From Actinotalea alkalitolerans (lineage in GTDB: Bacteria; Actinomycetota; Actinomycetes; Actinomycetales; Cellulomonadaceae): a DNA stretch of 64,000 bases. Shown in pieces: positions 18,657 to 27,904 of this stretch; the stretch's first letter is position 1; every line of letters begins with the position of its first letter. The notes under the pieces were generated by a model. It did no database searches. It was not told the DNA's origin and saw only the letters and a program-made list of their open reading frames with translations. Position numbers and translations under genes: made by a program. Location: NCBI RefSeq assembly GCF_023369855.1, contig NZ_JAMBPP010000003.1, forward strand, positions 62,001 through 126,000. Reading direction: 5' to 3'.

Positions 18657-19196
18657 TCAACCGGGGCGCTGCGCCCGTTCGCGCAGCGACCGCTTCCGCA
18701 GCACGGAGTGCACCTGGTCCAGGGTGTCGAGCTGAGCGTCCGTCTGCAGGAGGAGTGCGGTCACCCGCGGACCGTCGAGGCCGAGCGCCGGGCTCAGGTC
18801 GGCCAGGGTCTGCCACAGACCGCGCTTGCCCATGACGGCACTACGAAGCAGCTCGACCTCCAGCAAGGGGGTCATCGGAGAGCTCCTGGTCAGCCGTCCG
18901 TTGGCCTTGAGCCGGGCGATCCGCTCTCCGACCCAGAGGGCGACCTGCTTGCTGCGGCTCTCACTCACCCCGAGGTCCGCCAGCAGCCCTCGGAGCTCCT
19001 CACGCTCGCCCTCCACCTCACGCGCGACCCGGTCGAGGTCAGGACCCACGGGCGTACCGGACAGCCCGTCGGCGGTGCGTCGCAGTCGTGCGACCCCCGC
19101 GGAAGCTCCGGCCAGGTGGTCGTTGAGGTAGACCGCGAGCAGGTCGTGGTCGATCCGTGCGACAGGGGGGACACCGTCGGGCAAGGCGTGCGTCAT
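18657..19196 (-). CDS. Conserved hypothetical protein, mostly helical
   Basis: A 179-residue soluble protein I do not recognise by function. The N-terminal DHDLLAVYLNDHLAGASAGVARLRR looks like a ferritin-like or four-helix bundle helix, with a His/Asp-rich stretch, and further helices follow (VAREVEGEREELRGLLADLG and LRSAVMGKRGLWQTLADL). There is no signal peptide or membrane segment. A GGAGA ribosome binding site precedes the ATG. It is convergent with the acyl-CoA ligase gene and lies 114 bases downstream of nrdR on the same strand, so read-through is possible. A metal-binding role would be speculation. Confidence 0.65.
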   Translation of the reverse strand: MTHALPDGVPPVARIDHDLLAVYLNDHLAGASAGVARLRRTADGLSGTPVGPDLDRVAREVEGEREELRGLLADLGVSESRSKQVALWVGERIARLKANGRLTRSSPMTPLLEVELLRSAVMGKRGLWQTLADLSPALGLDGPRVTALLLQTDAQLDTLDQVHSVLRKRSLRERAQRPG

Positions 19197-19310
19197 GGAC
19201 TCTCCTGAGGATGGGCCGGCACCTCAAGCCTCACACCAGGACACGCTTCCCGCGACCTCTCACCCCGGGCTCTCCTCAGGCGCCCACGCACCACCACCGC
19301 GGGCCTGAGG

Positions 19311-19814
19311 TCACACCGGATCGGGCGCGACCTCACCGGTGCCGCCCGCGGTCCCGTCCTGCTCGTGCTCGTGCTCGGCACGCAACGCGGTGATCGCCGC
19401 CTCGAAGTCGTCGAGGGAGTCGAACGCCTGGTAGACGCTCGCGAACCGGAGGTAGGCCACCTCGTCGAGCTCGCGGAGCGGGCCCAGGATGGTCAGACCG
19501 ATCTCGTAGGCGTCGAGCTCGGCACTCCCGGTGCTCCGGATCGTCTCCTCGACCCGCTGGGCCAGGAGGGCGAGGTCGTCCTCGCTGACCGGACGTCCCT
19601 GGCAGGCCTTGCGGACACCGGTGACGATCTTGTCCCTGCTGAAGGGCTCGGTCGCACCTGAGCGCTTGACCACGGACAAGCTCGCGGTCTCGACCGTCGT
19701 GAACCGCCGGTTGCACTGGGGGCACTGGCGTCGACGCCGGATGGAAGCACCGTCGTCCGAGGTCCGCGAGTCGACGACGCGCGAGTCGGCGTGCCGACAG
19801 AAAGGGCAGTGCAC
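19311..19814 (-). CDS. nrdR: Transcriptional repressor NrdR of ribonucleotide reductase genes
   Basis: A 167-residue repressor that senses ATP/dATP and controls ribonucleotide reductase genes. The N-terminal zinc ribbon has Cys3/Cys6 (HCPFC) and Cys31/Cys34 (CPQCNRRF), and the ATP-cone domain runs from about 46 to 136. The GTG at 19814 gives the family's usual start with HCPFC directly after the first residue; longer frames add an unrelated tail. The order nrdR - LysM gene - lexA matches Rv2718c-Rv2719c-Rv2720. The C-terminal tail is acidic and longer than usual. No reductase gene is in the window. Confidence 0.95.
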   Translation of the reverse strand: MHCPFCRHADSRVVDSRTSDDGASIRRRRQCPQCNRRFTTVETASLSVVKRSGATEPFSRDKIVTGVRKACQGRPVSEDDLALLAQRVEETIRSTGSAELDAYEIGLTILGPLRELDEVAYLRFASVYQAFDSLDDFEAAITALRAEHEHEQDGTAGGTGEVAPDPV

Positions 19815-19956
19815 GGTGCGAAACCCCCGGCCTCGATGCAGGCACGCCGCACCGTCCGGCCCGTACCCGAGGCAACCGAACCGCGCGATCGCGATGTCAG
19901 CCGACACCGTACGGCCGGGCCTCCCAGGGTGCAAGGAGCGCACCGGCGCCTGATCC

Positions 19957-20322
19957 TCAGTCGACCGGGACCACGATCTGCTGTCCCACGCGCAGCGCAC
20001 TGCTCGACAGCCCGTTCAGCGCGACCAGGTCGTCCACCGCGTCCCTCAGGTCCTGGCCCGGCGCGCTCACGCTGCGGGCGATCCCCCAGAGGGTCTCGCC
20101 GCCGACGACGGTGTGCGTGGTCACCTGAGTGCCCGGCCCGACTGCTCCCGCCTCGGCGCGACCGCCGCCGAGCATCCCGGCGACGACGACCGCCGCGGTG
20201 AGGCAGATCACGACCAGTCGCCCTCGTGCCGTCAGCCGCAGCCCGCCTGCTGGGGCAGCGGTGCGATGGGCTCGCCACGCAGTCCCGGTCATCGCCCGGG
20301 TGTCCATCGCGATGGTGCTCAT
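19957..20322 (-). CDS. LysM-domain membrane protein, SOS cell-division inhibitor candidate (Rv2719c/ChiZ-like)
   Basis: A 121-residue protein with an N-terminal cytoplasmic segment, a membrane helix at about 35-52 and an extracytoplasmic LysM domain at about 70-118 ([17 protein letters not shown] ... QQIVVPV). In M. tuberculosis (Rv2719c/ChiZ), C. glutamicum (DivS) and B. subtilis (YneA), small proteins encoded divergently from lexA or beside it block cell division during SOS. Position, topology and the shared LexA boxes support the same role here. A GGAGGAGGTCACC ribosome binding site precedes the ATG. The effector activity (hydrolase or divisome inhibitor) cannot be read from sequence. Confidence 0.85.
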   Translation of the reverse strand: MSTIAMDTRAMTGTAWRAHRTAAPAGGLRLTARGRLVVICLTAAVVVAGMLGGGRAEAGAVGPGTQVTTHTVVGGETLWGIARSVSAPGQDLRDAVDDLVALNGLSSSALRVGQQIVVPVD

Positions 20323-20374
20323 GGTGACCTCCTCCTCAGCGCCTCGGTGACGAGGCCTCTGCGCGACCCTGTGG

Positions 20375-20390
20375 TCGAACACGTGTACGT
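20375..20390. promoter_or_regulatory. LexA box 1 in the lexA/LysM intergenic region (degenerate)
   Basis: TCGAACACGTGTACGT: the left half-site is perfect and the right half has changes. It shares its last base with the next box, so two LexA dimers would sit head to tail. Confidence 0.55.
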
Positions 20391-20405
20391 CGAACGTCTG
20401 TACGA
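20390..20405. promoter_or_regulatory. LexA box 2 in the lexA/LysM intergenic region
   Basis: TCGAACGTCTGTACGA has one mismatch to TCGAAC-N4-GTTCGA. It probably controls the LysM gene, whose start lies 68 bases away on the minus strand. Confidence 0.75.
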
Positions 20406-20442
20406 TGTCTAGCACGATCGGCCGAAGAATGTCGAGACACGC

Positions 20443-20458
20443 TCGAACAGGTGTTTGA
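20443..20458. promoter_or_regulatory. LexA box 3 overlapping the lexA -35 element
   Basis: TCGAACAGGTGTTTGA has one mismatch to the consensus. Its right end lies on the lexA -35 hexamer, so binding would autorepress lexA. Confidence 0.85.
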
Positions 20459-20483
20459 TCCGACGAGCGCGCGGGCCTAGGCT
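20455..20483 (+). promoter_or_regulatory. lexA promoter
   Basis: TTGATC (20455-20460) and TAGGCT (20478-20483) are separated by exactly 17 bases. The predicted transcript has a leader of about 75 bases before the GTG at 20564. Confidence 0.75.
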
Positions 20484-20563
20484 GACTAGCACCGGACAAG
20501 AACACCACCCGGCACTGACACCCGCCGGCCCCGTCGGCGTCCACCCTTCTCCAGGAGGTCACC

Positions 20564-21322
20564 GTGGCTCCCCGCAGCACACCCCCGTCTGAGCCGCAGG
20601 ACGCGGTGGCCTCGGTGCACGCGCTGCCGGACGGTGCTCCCGACGGCGAAGGGCTCACCGCGCGCCAGCGCCTGGTGCTCGAGACCATCCGGGCCAGCGT
20701 CGAGCGCCGGGGCTACCCGCCGTCCATGCGAGAGATCGGCGAGGCCGTCGGTCTGACCAGCCCGTCGTCGGTCAAGCACCAGCTGATGACGCTCGAGCGC
20801 AAGGGCTACCTGCGCAGGGACCCCAACCGGCCGCGGGCGATCGAGGTCGTCCACCCCGACGACTCACGTGCCATCCAGTCCTTCGGGGCCGAGAGCCGCG
20901 ACCGCAGCTATGGCGAGGAGGGCATGGCGAGCGGGGACTCCGCACCGACGCCGTCCTACGTACCGGTGGTCGGGCGCATCGCCGCCGGTGGGCCCATCCT
21001 GGCCGAGCAGGTCGTCGAGGACGTCTTCCCGCTCCCCCGGCAGCTGGTCGGCGACGGCGACCTGTTCCTGCTGAAGGTCGCGGGCGACTCGATGATCGAG
21101 GCGGCGATCTGCGACGGCGACTGGGTCGTGGTCCGTCGCCAGCCGGTGGCGGAGAACGGCGAGATCGTGGCCGCGATGATCGACGGCGAGGCGACGGTCA
21201 AGACGTTGCGCCGGGCCGACGGGCACGTCTGGCTGCTGCCCCAGAACAGCGCCTACGCGCCGATCCCGGCCGACGAGGCCACCGTGCTGGGTCGGGTCGT
21301 GAGCGTGCTGCGCAGCCTGTGA
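20564..21322 (+). CDS. lexA: SOS response repressor/protease LexA
   Basis: LexA represses SOS genes and cleaves itself when RecA filaments form. The 252-residue protein has a winged-helix DNA-binding domain at about 31-95 ([12 protein letters not shown] ... [13 protein letters not shown]), a longer linker than E. coli LexA, the Ala141-Gly142 cleavage site in GRIAAGGPI, and the Ser176/Lys213 dyad in AGDSM and ATVKTL. GTG at 20564 follows AGGAGGTCACC. It is divergent from the LysM gene and shares three LexA boxes with it. Confidence 0.97.
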   Translation: MAPRSTPPSEPQDAVASVHALPDGAPDGEGLTARQRLVLETIRASVERRGYPPSMREIGEAVGLTSPSSVKHQLMTLERKGYLRRDPNRPRAIEVVHPDDSRAIQSFGAESRDRSYGEEGMASGDSAPTPSYVPVVGRIAAGGPILAEQVVEDVFPLPRQLVGDGDLFLLKVAGDSMIEAAICDGDWVVVRRQPVAENGEIVAAMIDGEATVKTLRRADGHVWLLPQNSAYAPIPADEATVLGRVVSVLRSL

Positions 21323-21380
21323 GCACCCCGCGTCCCGCTCCGGGCCGTGCGGTGGGGGGCCAGGTCCTCCTGGGGCGGGC

Positions 21381-22427
21381 TCAGAGGCCGAACGAGGCCG
21401 CCACCGAGCGCATCGCGTCGGCGGAGCCGCGCAGCCCTGCGAGCTCGTCGTCGGACATGGGGATCTCGAGACGTGCGCCCACCCCCTGGCGGCCGACGAT
21501 CGACGGCACCGAGAGACACACGTCGTCGATCCCCTGGTAGCCCTCGAGCAGCGAGGAGACCGGGAGGATCCGGCGCTCGTCGCCCAGCACGGCCTCGATG
21601 ATGCGCGAGCCGGCCAGGGCGACCGCGTAGTTCGTCGCCCCCTTGCCCGCGATGATCCGGTAGGCCGAGTTGACGACCTCCTCGGCGATCCGCTTCCGCG
21701 CCTTGGGGCCCACGCGACCGACCAGCGTGCCGTCGGGCCCGGGCACCCCAGGCCAGTCCATCAGCGGGACCGACCCGATCGCAGCCGAGCTCCACAGGGG
21801 GATCTCGCTGTCGCCGTGCTCGCCCGCGATGTAGGCGTGGATGTTCTGGACAGCGACCCCGGTGTGCTGGGCGAGGAGGTAGCGCAGCCGCGAGGAGTCC
21901 AGGACAGTGCCCGAGCCGAAGAGCTGGTTCGGGGGCAGTCCGGAGATCTTCAGCGCCGCGTAGGTCACGATGTCCACCGGGTTCGTGACCATGATGTACA
22001 CGGCGTCGGGTGCGACCTCGACGAGCTGGGGCATGAGGGTCCGGACGAGGCCGATGGTCGCCTCGGCCAGGTCCAGGCGTGACTGACCAGGACGCTGCTT
22101 GGCCCCCGCGGTGACCACCACCACGTCGGCGTCCGCGCAGACCGCGATGTCGTCCGACCCGACGATCTCCGCCATCGGCATGAACTGGATGCCGTGGCCG
22201 ATGTCGAGGGCCTCGGCCTCGACCTTGGCTGCGTTGACGTCGTAGAGCGCGACGCTGCGGGCTGCCCCGCGCATCAGTGCGGCGTAGGCCATGGTCGAGC
22301 CGACGCTGCCGGCACCGACCACGGCCAGCCGGGTCGTACGACGGTCGACCGTCGATCCCGAGGCGTCCAGCCCCAGGTCGTCGATCTCGCTGACAGCGCG
22401 CTCCGCACGACTCGCCTTGTCCGCCAC
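21381..22427 (-). CDS. ldh: L-lactate dehydrogenase
   Basis: Interconverts pyruvate and L-lactate with NADH. The 348-residue protein has the Rossmann loop GAGSVG near 38-43, the mobile-loop region with QRPGQSR (Arg112), substrate Arg180 in GTVLDSSRLR and catalytic His204 in IAGEHGDSE. The lactate rather than malate form is supported by Gln111 before that Arg. It has an N-terminal extension of about 30 residues. The GTG follows a GAGGTG ribosome binding site. The gene is convergent with lexA. It points to a facultatively fermentative lifestyle. Confidence 0.93.
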   Translation of the reverse strand: MADKASRAERAVSEIDDLGLDASGSTVDRRTTRLAVVGAGSVGSTMAYAALMRGAARSVALYDVNAAKVEAEALDIGHGIQFMPMAEIVGSDDIAVCADADVVVVTAGAKQRPGQSRLDLAEATIGLVRTLMPQLVEVAPDAVYIMVTNPVDIVTYAALKISGLPPNQLFGSGTVLDSSRLRYLLAQHTGVAVQNIHAYIAGEHGDSEIPLWSSAAIGSVPLMDWPGVPGPDGTLVGRVGPKARKRIAEEVVNSAYRIIAGKGATNYAVALAGSRIIEAVLGDERRILPVSSLLEGYQGIDDVCLSVPSIVGRQGVGARLEIPMSDDELAGLRGSADAMRSVAASFGL

Positions 22428-22466
22428 GTCCCCACCTCTCGTCGGTCTCCACGTCCGGTGCTCACC

Positions 22467-24644
22467 CTACGGCGTGCCGCCAGCACCCTCCTGCACTCCC
22501 CCGGGCGCGAGGCGGCCGAGCGCCGCGAGGGCGACCGTACGGTCGGTGGTCTGCCAGAAGGGAGGCATGGTCCGGGTCAGGAACTGGCCGTACCGTGCCG
22601 TGGCCAGCCGCGGGTCCAGGACCGCCACCACCCCGCGATCAGCATCGGTCCGGATCAGACGCCCGGCACCCTGGGCCAGGAGCAGCGCGGCGTGCGAGGC
22701 GGCGACGGTCATGAACCCGTTGCCCCCGGCAGCCTCGACCGCCTCGGACCGGGCCGACCGGACAGGGTCGTCGGGGCGGGGGAACGGGATCCGGTCGATC
22801 ATCACCAGCCGGCAGGACTGGCCCGGGACGTCGACCCCCTGCCACAGCGAGAGCGTCCCGAACAGGCAGGTGCTGTCCTCCTCGGCGAAGCGCCTGACCA
22901 GCGTGGGCAGCTGGTCGTCACCCTGGCACAGGACGGTCAGGTCCAGGCGCTCCCGCATGGCCTCGGCTGCGGCCTGCGCTGCCCGACGGGAGGAGAACAG
23001 CCCGAGCGCTCCCCCGCCACCGGCACGCAGCAGCGCCTCGATCTCGTCGAGCTGGGCCTGGGTCGTCGGCTCACGTCCCGGGGCCGGCAGGTGCCGCGCG
23101 ACGTAGAGGATCCCCCGTCGCGGGTAGTCGAAGGGGCTCCCGACGTCGATCCCCCGCCACGGTCGTGGGCTGTCAGGATCGTGGTCGGGGCGACGCGGCC
23201 GGGGGTCGCCGCTGGTGCGCTGCAGCTCGGTGTCCAGCCCGACCGACCGGGCGAGCGGCGCGAAGGTCCCCCCCAGGGCCAGGGTCGCCGAGGTCATGAC
23301 CACGGTGCGGCCGGTGAACAGGTGGGACCGCACCAGACCGGCCACCGCGAGCGGAGCGGCGTGCAGCCTGGACGCGCCCGACCGACCCCACCCCGAGTCG
23401 CCGCGGGCGCACCACAGCACGTCGTGGCCCTGCTGCGCCGCGTCACCGGTCATCCGCTCGGCGATCTCGAACAGGGCGAGCATCGTGGACGTCGCCATCT
23501 TGAGCCCACCGTCGGCCGTCGGCGAGGCCTGCGTGCCCGACTCGGGCTTGAGCGCCGAGAGCAGGCTGCGCGCCGCGTCCCGCACCGCGGCCACCGCAGC
23601 CGTGGCACCGGCAGGGAGCCCCTCGCGGAAGCGCCCCTCGGGCAGCTCGGCCATGACCGTCGCCAGGGCCTGACCCGCCGAGTCGAGGTCCGTGGTGGGG
23701 ATGCCCCCGTGGCGTCGCGCAAGCCGCGCTGCGTGCTCGATGGTGGCTGCCGAGAGCTCTGCCGTCGCCTGAGCGGTGACCCGGTCGGTCAGCTCGTGCG
23801 CCTCGTCGACCACCAGGACCTCGTGCTCGGGCAGCACCCCGGGCGACCCGCCCGCGGCGATCCCGAGCATCGCGTGGTTCGTGACCACGACGTCGGCCTG
23901 ACGGGCCCGAGCACGTGCCTGCTCGGGGAAGCAGCTGTCGACGAGCGGGCACTTGGGACCCAGGCACTCCATCGACGTGACCGACACCTGGCGCCAGGCC
24001 TTGTCGGGCACCCCGGGGACGAGGTCGTCCCGGTCACCCGTGGTCGTCTCCTGCTCCCACTCGCGCAGGCGCAGCACCTGCGCACCCAGCTCGCCGGCCC
24101 CGGAGGCGCCGCCCGGCGGAGCGGGATGCTCGGCGGCGCCGGGCCCCTCACCCATGCCGACGGCGTCGAACAGCGTCCCTGGGTCGTCGGCCGGGTATCC
24201 CCCGGCGACCTTCTGACGGCAGAGGTAGTTGTGCCAGCCCTTGAGCAGCGCGACCTCGGGGGTGCGCGGGAGCCGCGGTGCGACGGCCTGTGCCACGAGG
24301 GGCAGGTCCCGGGTCACGACCTGGCGCTGGAGGGCGAGGGTCGCGGTCGAGACCACGACCCTCTCCTCGGCCAGGACCGCGTGACGCAGGGCCGGGACGA
24401 GGTACCCCAAGGACTTGCCCGTCCCGGTGCCCGCCTGCACGAGGAGGTGCTCGCGGGCCTCCAGCGCGTCGGCGACAGCCCGGGCCATCTCGTGCTGGCC
24501 CGCCCTGTGGACCCCTCCCAGCGCCTGGACCGCACGGTCCAGGAGGTCAGGAGTCGTGTCGGTGGGCGGCGCCTGCCCCGGGCTCGCGTCAGGCTCCACC
24601 GGTCCTGCCGGAGACGGCGCGGCGGTCGTCGGCTCAGCACTCAC
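22467..24644 (-). CDS. ATP-dependent DNA helicase of the DinG/XPD family
   Basis: A 725-residue superfamily 2 helicase with Walker A in QAGTGTGKSLGYL, a DEAH box in VVDEAHELTDR and motif VI in LAQGAGRLIRT. Cysteines in YLCRQK and CLGPKCPLVDSCF between the first motifs fit the 4Fe-4S cluster of XPD-like enzymes. Such helicases unwind R-loops and damaged forks. TACTCT at 24651-24656 ends 6 bases before the GTG, suggesting a leaderless transcript. I see no LexA box in front of it, so damage induction is not supported here despite the family's name. Confidence 0.9.
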   Translation of the reverse strand: MSAEPTTAAPSPAGPVEPDASPGQAPPTDTTPDLLDRAVQALGGVHRAGQHEMARAVADALEAREHLLVQAGTGTGKSLGYLVPALRHAVLAEERVVVSTATLALQRQVVTRDLPLVAQAVAPRLPRTPEVALLKGWHNYLCRQKVAGGYPADDPGTLFDAVGMGEGPGAAEHPAPPGGASGAGELGAQVLRLREWEQETTTGDRDDLVPGVPDKAWRQVSVTSMECLGPKCPLVDSCFPEQARARARQADVVVTNHAMLGIAAGGSPGVLPEHEVLVVDEAHELTDRVTAQATAELSAATIEHAARLARRHGGIPTTDLDSAGQALATVMAELPEGRFREGLPAGATAAVAAVRDAARSLLSALKPESGTQASPTADGGLKMATSTMLALFEIAERMTGDAAQQGHDVLWCARGDSGWGRSGASRLHAAPLAVAGLVRSHLFTGRTVVMTSATLALGGTFAPLARSVGLDTELQRTSGDPRPRRPDHDPDSPRPWRGIDVGSPFDYPRRGILYVARHLPAPGREPTTQAQLDEIEALLRAGGGGALGLFSSRRAAQAAAEAMRERLDLTVLCQGDDQLPTLVRRFAEEDSTCLFGTLSLWQGVDVPGQSCRLVMIDRIPFPRPDDPVRSARSEAVEAAGGNGFMTVAASHAALLLAQGAGRLIRTDADRGVVAVLDPRLATARYGQFLTRTMPPFWQTTDRTVALAALGRLAPGGVQEGAGGTP

Positions 24645-24696
24645 CTGCGCAGAGTAGTTCGTCCCGGCGACGTGGCGACGTCAGGCACCGACGTCG

Positions 24697-26190
24697 TCAG
24701 GCACCGCCGACGTCCGCCTGCGTGAGCTCGGCGGCGAGGTCAGGGTCGACCCGCGCACGGATCGCCGTGCCCCGACCTGTGTGCTCCTCGGACTCGATCT
24801 CACCCTCGGTGTGCACACGGCTGACCAGGTCACCGCGGTCGTAGGGGATCGTCACCTCGACGCTCGACAGCGGGCGCGGCAGCTCGAGCGCGAGCCGGTC
24901 CCTGAGCTCGTCCAGACCTGCGCCGGTGTGGGCCGAGACCAGCACCGAGCGGGGCTCGCGGCGCCGCAGCCGCTCGACGACCTCGGGGTCGGCCATGTCG
25001 GCCTTGTTGAGCACGATCAGCTCGGGGATGTCGCCCGCTCCCTCGATCTCAGCCAGGACCGCGCGCACCGCCGAGACCTGACCCTCGGGGTCGCCGTGCG
25101 CGACGTCCACCACGTGCAGCAGGAGGTCCGCGTCGCCGACCTCCTCGAGGGTCGAGCGGAAGGCCTCGACCAGCTGCGTGGGCAAGGACCTGACGAACCC
25201 GACCGTGTCCACGAGCGTGAACGCCCGTCCGTCGGGGGTCTGCGCGCGGCGGACCGTCGGGTCAAGGGTCGCGAACAGGGCGTTCTCGACCAGAACCCCC
25301 GCCCCGGTGAGCCGGTTCAGCAGGCTCGACTTGCCCGCGTTCGTGTAGCCCACGATGGCCACCGACGGGACGTGGTTGCGGTTCCGGGACGACCGCCGGG
25401 TGCGGCGCGAGGGCGCCATCGCGGCGATCTCCCGGCGCAGCTTGGCGACCCGCGTGCGGATACGGCGACGATCGAGCTCGATCTTGGTCTCACCCGGACC
25501 GCGCGACCCGATCCCCGCACCTGCCGCGACGCGACCACCGGCCTGGCGGGACATCGACTCGCCCCATCCGCGCAGACGCGGCAGGAGGTACTCGAGCTGG
25601 GCCAGCTCGACCTGCGCCTTGCCCTCCCGGGACTTCGCGTGCTGGGCGAAGATGTCCAGGATCAGCGCGGTCCGGTCGATGACCTTGACCTTGACGATGT
25701 CCTCGAGCGAACGGCGCTGCGAGGGGGCGAGGTCCGCGTCGACGATCACCGTGTCGGCCCCCGTGGCCTGCACGATCTCGGCGAGCTCGGCCGCCTTGCC
25801 CGATCCCAGGTAGGTCCCCGGGTCGGGGGTCGAACGCCGCTGCAGCACCCCGTCGAGCACCTCCGAGCCCGCGGTCTCCGCGAGCGCGGCCAGCTCCCGC
25901 ATCGACAGCTCGGCACCCTCGGCCGTCCCGGTCGACCAGATGCCTGCCAGCACGACGCGCTCGAGCCGCAGCTGCCGGTACTCGACCTCGGTGACGTCGG
26001 TCAGCTCGGTCGACAGGCCCCCGACCCTGCGCAGGGCGGCACGGTCGGCGCGGTCCAGCTGGTCGCCGTCGTCGTGCGTGGTGCGGGTGCTGCCCTCGTC
26101 CAGGGCGGTCCCGGCGCGGGCCAGCACGCGGGCGACGACCGCGTCGGCCACCTCTCGGGCGCTGCGCGGGTCGGTCTCAGAGTTGGTCAT
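24697..26190 (-). CDS. hflX: Ribosome-associated GTPase HflX
   Basis: HflX binds and can split stalled ribosomes. The 497-residue protein has the N-terminal HflX domain (TYLGSGKAAELAEIV, GADTVIVDADLAPSQRRSLED), a coiled-coil linker with the GRGP-like segment GSRGPGETKIELDRR, and a G domain with P-loop GYTNAGKSS at about 281-288, DTVGF (G3) and NKAD (G4). The ATG at 26190 has a GAGGA ribosome binding site; a longer frame starting 14 codons upstream lacks one. An N-terminal extension of about 70 residues is typical of actinobacteria. Confidence 0.95.
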   Translation of the reverse strand: MTNSETDPRSAREVADAVVARVLARAGTALDEGSTRTTHDDGDQLDRADRAALRRVGGLSTELTDVTEVEYRQLRLERVVLAGIWSTGTAEGAELSMRELAALAETAGSEVLDGVLQRRSTPDPGTYLGSGKAAELAEIVQATGADTVIVDADLAPSQRRSLEDIVKVKVIDRTALILDIFAQHAKSREGKAQVELAQLEYLLPRLRGWGESMSRQAGGRVAAGAGIGSRGPGETKIELDRRRIRTRVAKLRREIAAMAPSRRTRRSSRNRNHVPSVAIVGYTNAGKSSLLNRLTGAGVLVENALFATLDPTVRRAQTPDGRAFTLVDTVGFVRSLPTQLVEAFRSTLEEVGDADLLLHVVDVAHGDPEGQVSAVRAVLAEIEGAGDIPELIVLNKADMADPEVVERLRRREPRSVLVSAHTGAGLDELRDRLALELPRPLSSVEVTIPYDRGDLVSRVHTEGEIESEEHTGRGTAIRARVDPDLAAELTQADVGGA

Positions 26191-26293
26191 CGGGTCCTCT
26201 CGTCCGGTACCCAGCGTGTCACGAGGCCGCACGGGACCGCGACCGATTACCCCGAGGGCGGAGAGCGGAGGTCTGATCGGTACAGTGCGGGGC

Positions 26294-26917
26294 GTGGCGC
26301 ACGAGAGCTCGACCGGCGACGGGGACCACTACTTCACCGCACGTCCGGCATCGGCGGCCGAACGACGGACCATCGAGGTCGTGCTCGACGGGCGACCACG
26401 CTCGGTCCACACCGCTGCGGGGGTCTTCTCCCCCGGACGGATCGACCTCGGGACGCAGGTGCTGCTGCGCACCGTCCCCCCGGCGCCGTCCGCCGGTGAC
26501 CTGCTCGACCTGGGCTGCGGATGGGGTCCGGTCGCCCTGACCATGGCCCTGCAGTCGCCCGCGGCCCGGGTATGGGCGGTCGACGTCAACGAACGCGCGC
26601 TGGACCTGGTCCGCCGGACCGCCGACGACCTCGGGCTCACCAACGTCGTCGCGACCACCCCCACAGGTGTGCCCGACGACGTCCGCCTCGCTGCGCTGTG
26701 GTCCAACCCGCCGATCCGGGTGGGCAAGGACGTGCTCCACCAGATGCTCCGCACCTGGCTGCCCCGCCTGGCGCCCGGCGCCCAGGGCCACCTCGTCGTC
26801 CAGCGCAACCTCGGCGCGGACTCGCTGCAGAGGTGGATCGTCGAGCACCTCGGGCTCCCGGTCGACCGGGTCGCGAGCGCGAAGGGCTTCCGCGTGCTGC
26901 GGGTCACGCCGACCTGA
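26294..26917 (+). CDS. Class I SAM-dependent methyltransferase (RsmC/RlmG-like)
   Basis: A 207-residue methyltransferase with motif I DLGCGWGPVA, an acidic VDVNERALDL after strand 2 and NPPIRVGK as the catalytic motif IV. The NPPI(R)xGK signature is typical of guanine-N2 rRNA methyltransferases such as RsmC, though this single-domain form lacks the duplicated N-terminal domain of E. coli RsmC. FSPGRIDLGTQ precedes motif I as in that family. TACAGT at 26281-26286 ends 7 bases before the GTG, supporting this start as leaderless. The rRNA target is inferred. Confidence 0.87.
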   Translation: MAHESSTGDGDHYFTARPASAAERRTIEVVLDGRPRSVHTAAGVFSPGRIDLGTQVLLRTVPPAPSAGDLLDLGCGWGPVALTMALQSPAARVWAVDVNERALDLVRRTADDLGLTNVVATTPTGVPDDVRLAALWSNPPIRVGKDVLHQMLRTWLPRLAPGAQGHLVVQRNLGADSLQRWIVEHLGLPVDRVASAKGFRVLRVTPT

Positions 26918-26929
26918 CTGCAGGGGGAG

Positions 26930-27904
26930 TCAGGGCACCGCCAGGAGTGCCTCGACGTCCACGTCCACGTCCGCGACGAGCACCGCGGGACCGGCCAGCT
27001 CGACGTGGCCGTCGGGGAGCACCGTCACGCGGACCGTGCCACCGGGGACGTCGACGAGCCAGACATCCGGCGCGCCGGCCCCCGCCCAGGTGCGGACGGC
27101 GAGCGCCGCCGCGCACGCCCCCGTGCCGCACGACCTCGTCTCGCCGACCCCTCGCTCGTGCACCCGCATCCGCACCCTGCCCACCAGGACGCCGTCGGCG
27201 TCGGTCGACTCCCCCAGGGGGACGACCAGCTCGACGTTGGTCCCGGCTGCCGGAGCAGGGGTGACGTGCGGGGCGACGTGCAGCCGCGCGGCCGAGAGCT
27301 CTGCGAGGTCCGCGAGCGCGACCACGTGGTGGGGGTTGCCGACATCGACCCGCAGGGCCGCACGGGCGACCGGCAGGCCGTCGACCTCGACCTCCGCGTC
27401 GGCCCCGGCCGCCGCGGCTCCGGGTCCGCCCGGCAGGTGCCACGGCCCCATGTCCACGCTGTACCACTCGGCCGGCCCCTGGTCGGGCGCCGGGACGCGC
27501 CGCACGCGGCGGACACCCGCCCGGGTGCCCAGGACGAGCTCGCTGCGCCCGTCCCAGACGCCGAGGCGCTCGGCGAGGAGCGCCACCACCCGCACACCGT
27601 TGCCGCACATCTCCGCGGTGCTGCCGTCGCCGTTGTGATAGTCCATGAACCACGTCGCGGCGGGGTCCTCGGTGAGCGAGGGAGCTGCGGCGGGGAGGTG
27701 CACGCTCGCGACGAGCCGGATCACCCCGTCACCGCCGACCCCCGCACGACGGTCCGCGAGCCGACGCACCAGATCGGGGGTCAGGTCCAGGGCTGCGTCC
27801 CGGTCGTCGATGAGGACGAAGTCGTTCTGCGTGCCGTGCCCCTTGGACACGGTCAGGCGCGTGGAACGACCCTGTACGTGGCCGGTCGCGGTCGGAGAGC
27901 TCAT
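26930..27904 (-). CDS. dapF: Diaminopimelate epimerase
   Basis: Converts LL- to meso-diaminopimelate for peptidoglycan and lysine synthesis. The 324-residue protein has both catalytic cysteines: Cys100 in NGDGSTAEMCGNGVR and Cys259 in ETRSCGTGACA. KGHGTQNDFVLIDD is the usual N-terminal motif. The ATG overlaps the stop of miaA by 4 bases (ATGA). Together with dapA and dapB elsewhere in the window it covers part of the lysine pathway. Confidence 0.95.
   Translation of the reverse strand: MSSPTATGHVQGRSTRLTVSKGHGTQNDFVLIDDRDAALDLTPDLVRRLADRRAGVGGDGVIRLVASVHLPAAAPSLTEDPAATWFMDYHNGDGSTAEMCGNGVRVVALLAERLGVWDGRSELVLGTRAGVRRVRRVPAPDQGPAEWYSVDMGPWHLPGGPGAAAAGADAEVEVDGLPVARAALRVDVGNPHHVVALADLAELSAARLHVAPHVTPAPAAGTNVELVVPLGESTDADGVLVGRVRMRVHERGVGETRSCGTGACAAALAVRTWAGAGAPDVWLVDVPGGTVRVTVLPDGHVELAGPAVLVADVDVDVEALLAVP

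Noticed and set aside
24645-24700. LexA box in front of the DinG-like gene
   Set aside because: No TCGAAC-N4-GTTCGA-like site is present, so SOS control is not claimed.
22194-24725. 843-codon open frame opposite the DinG-like helicase
   Set aside because: Same reason: composition typical of a shadow frame, and the helicase motifs are on the other strand.
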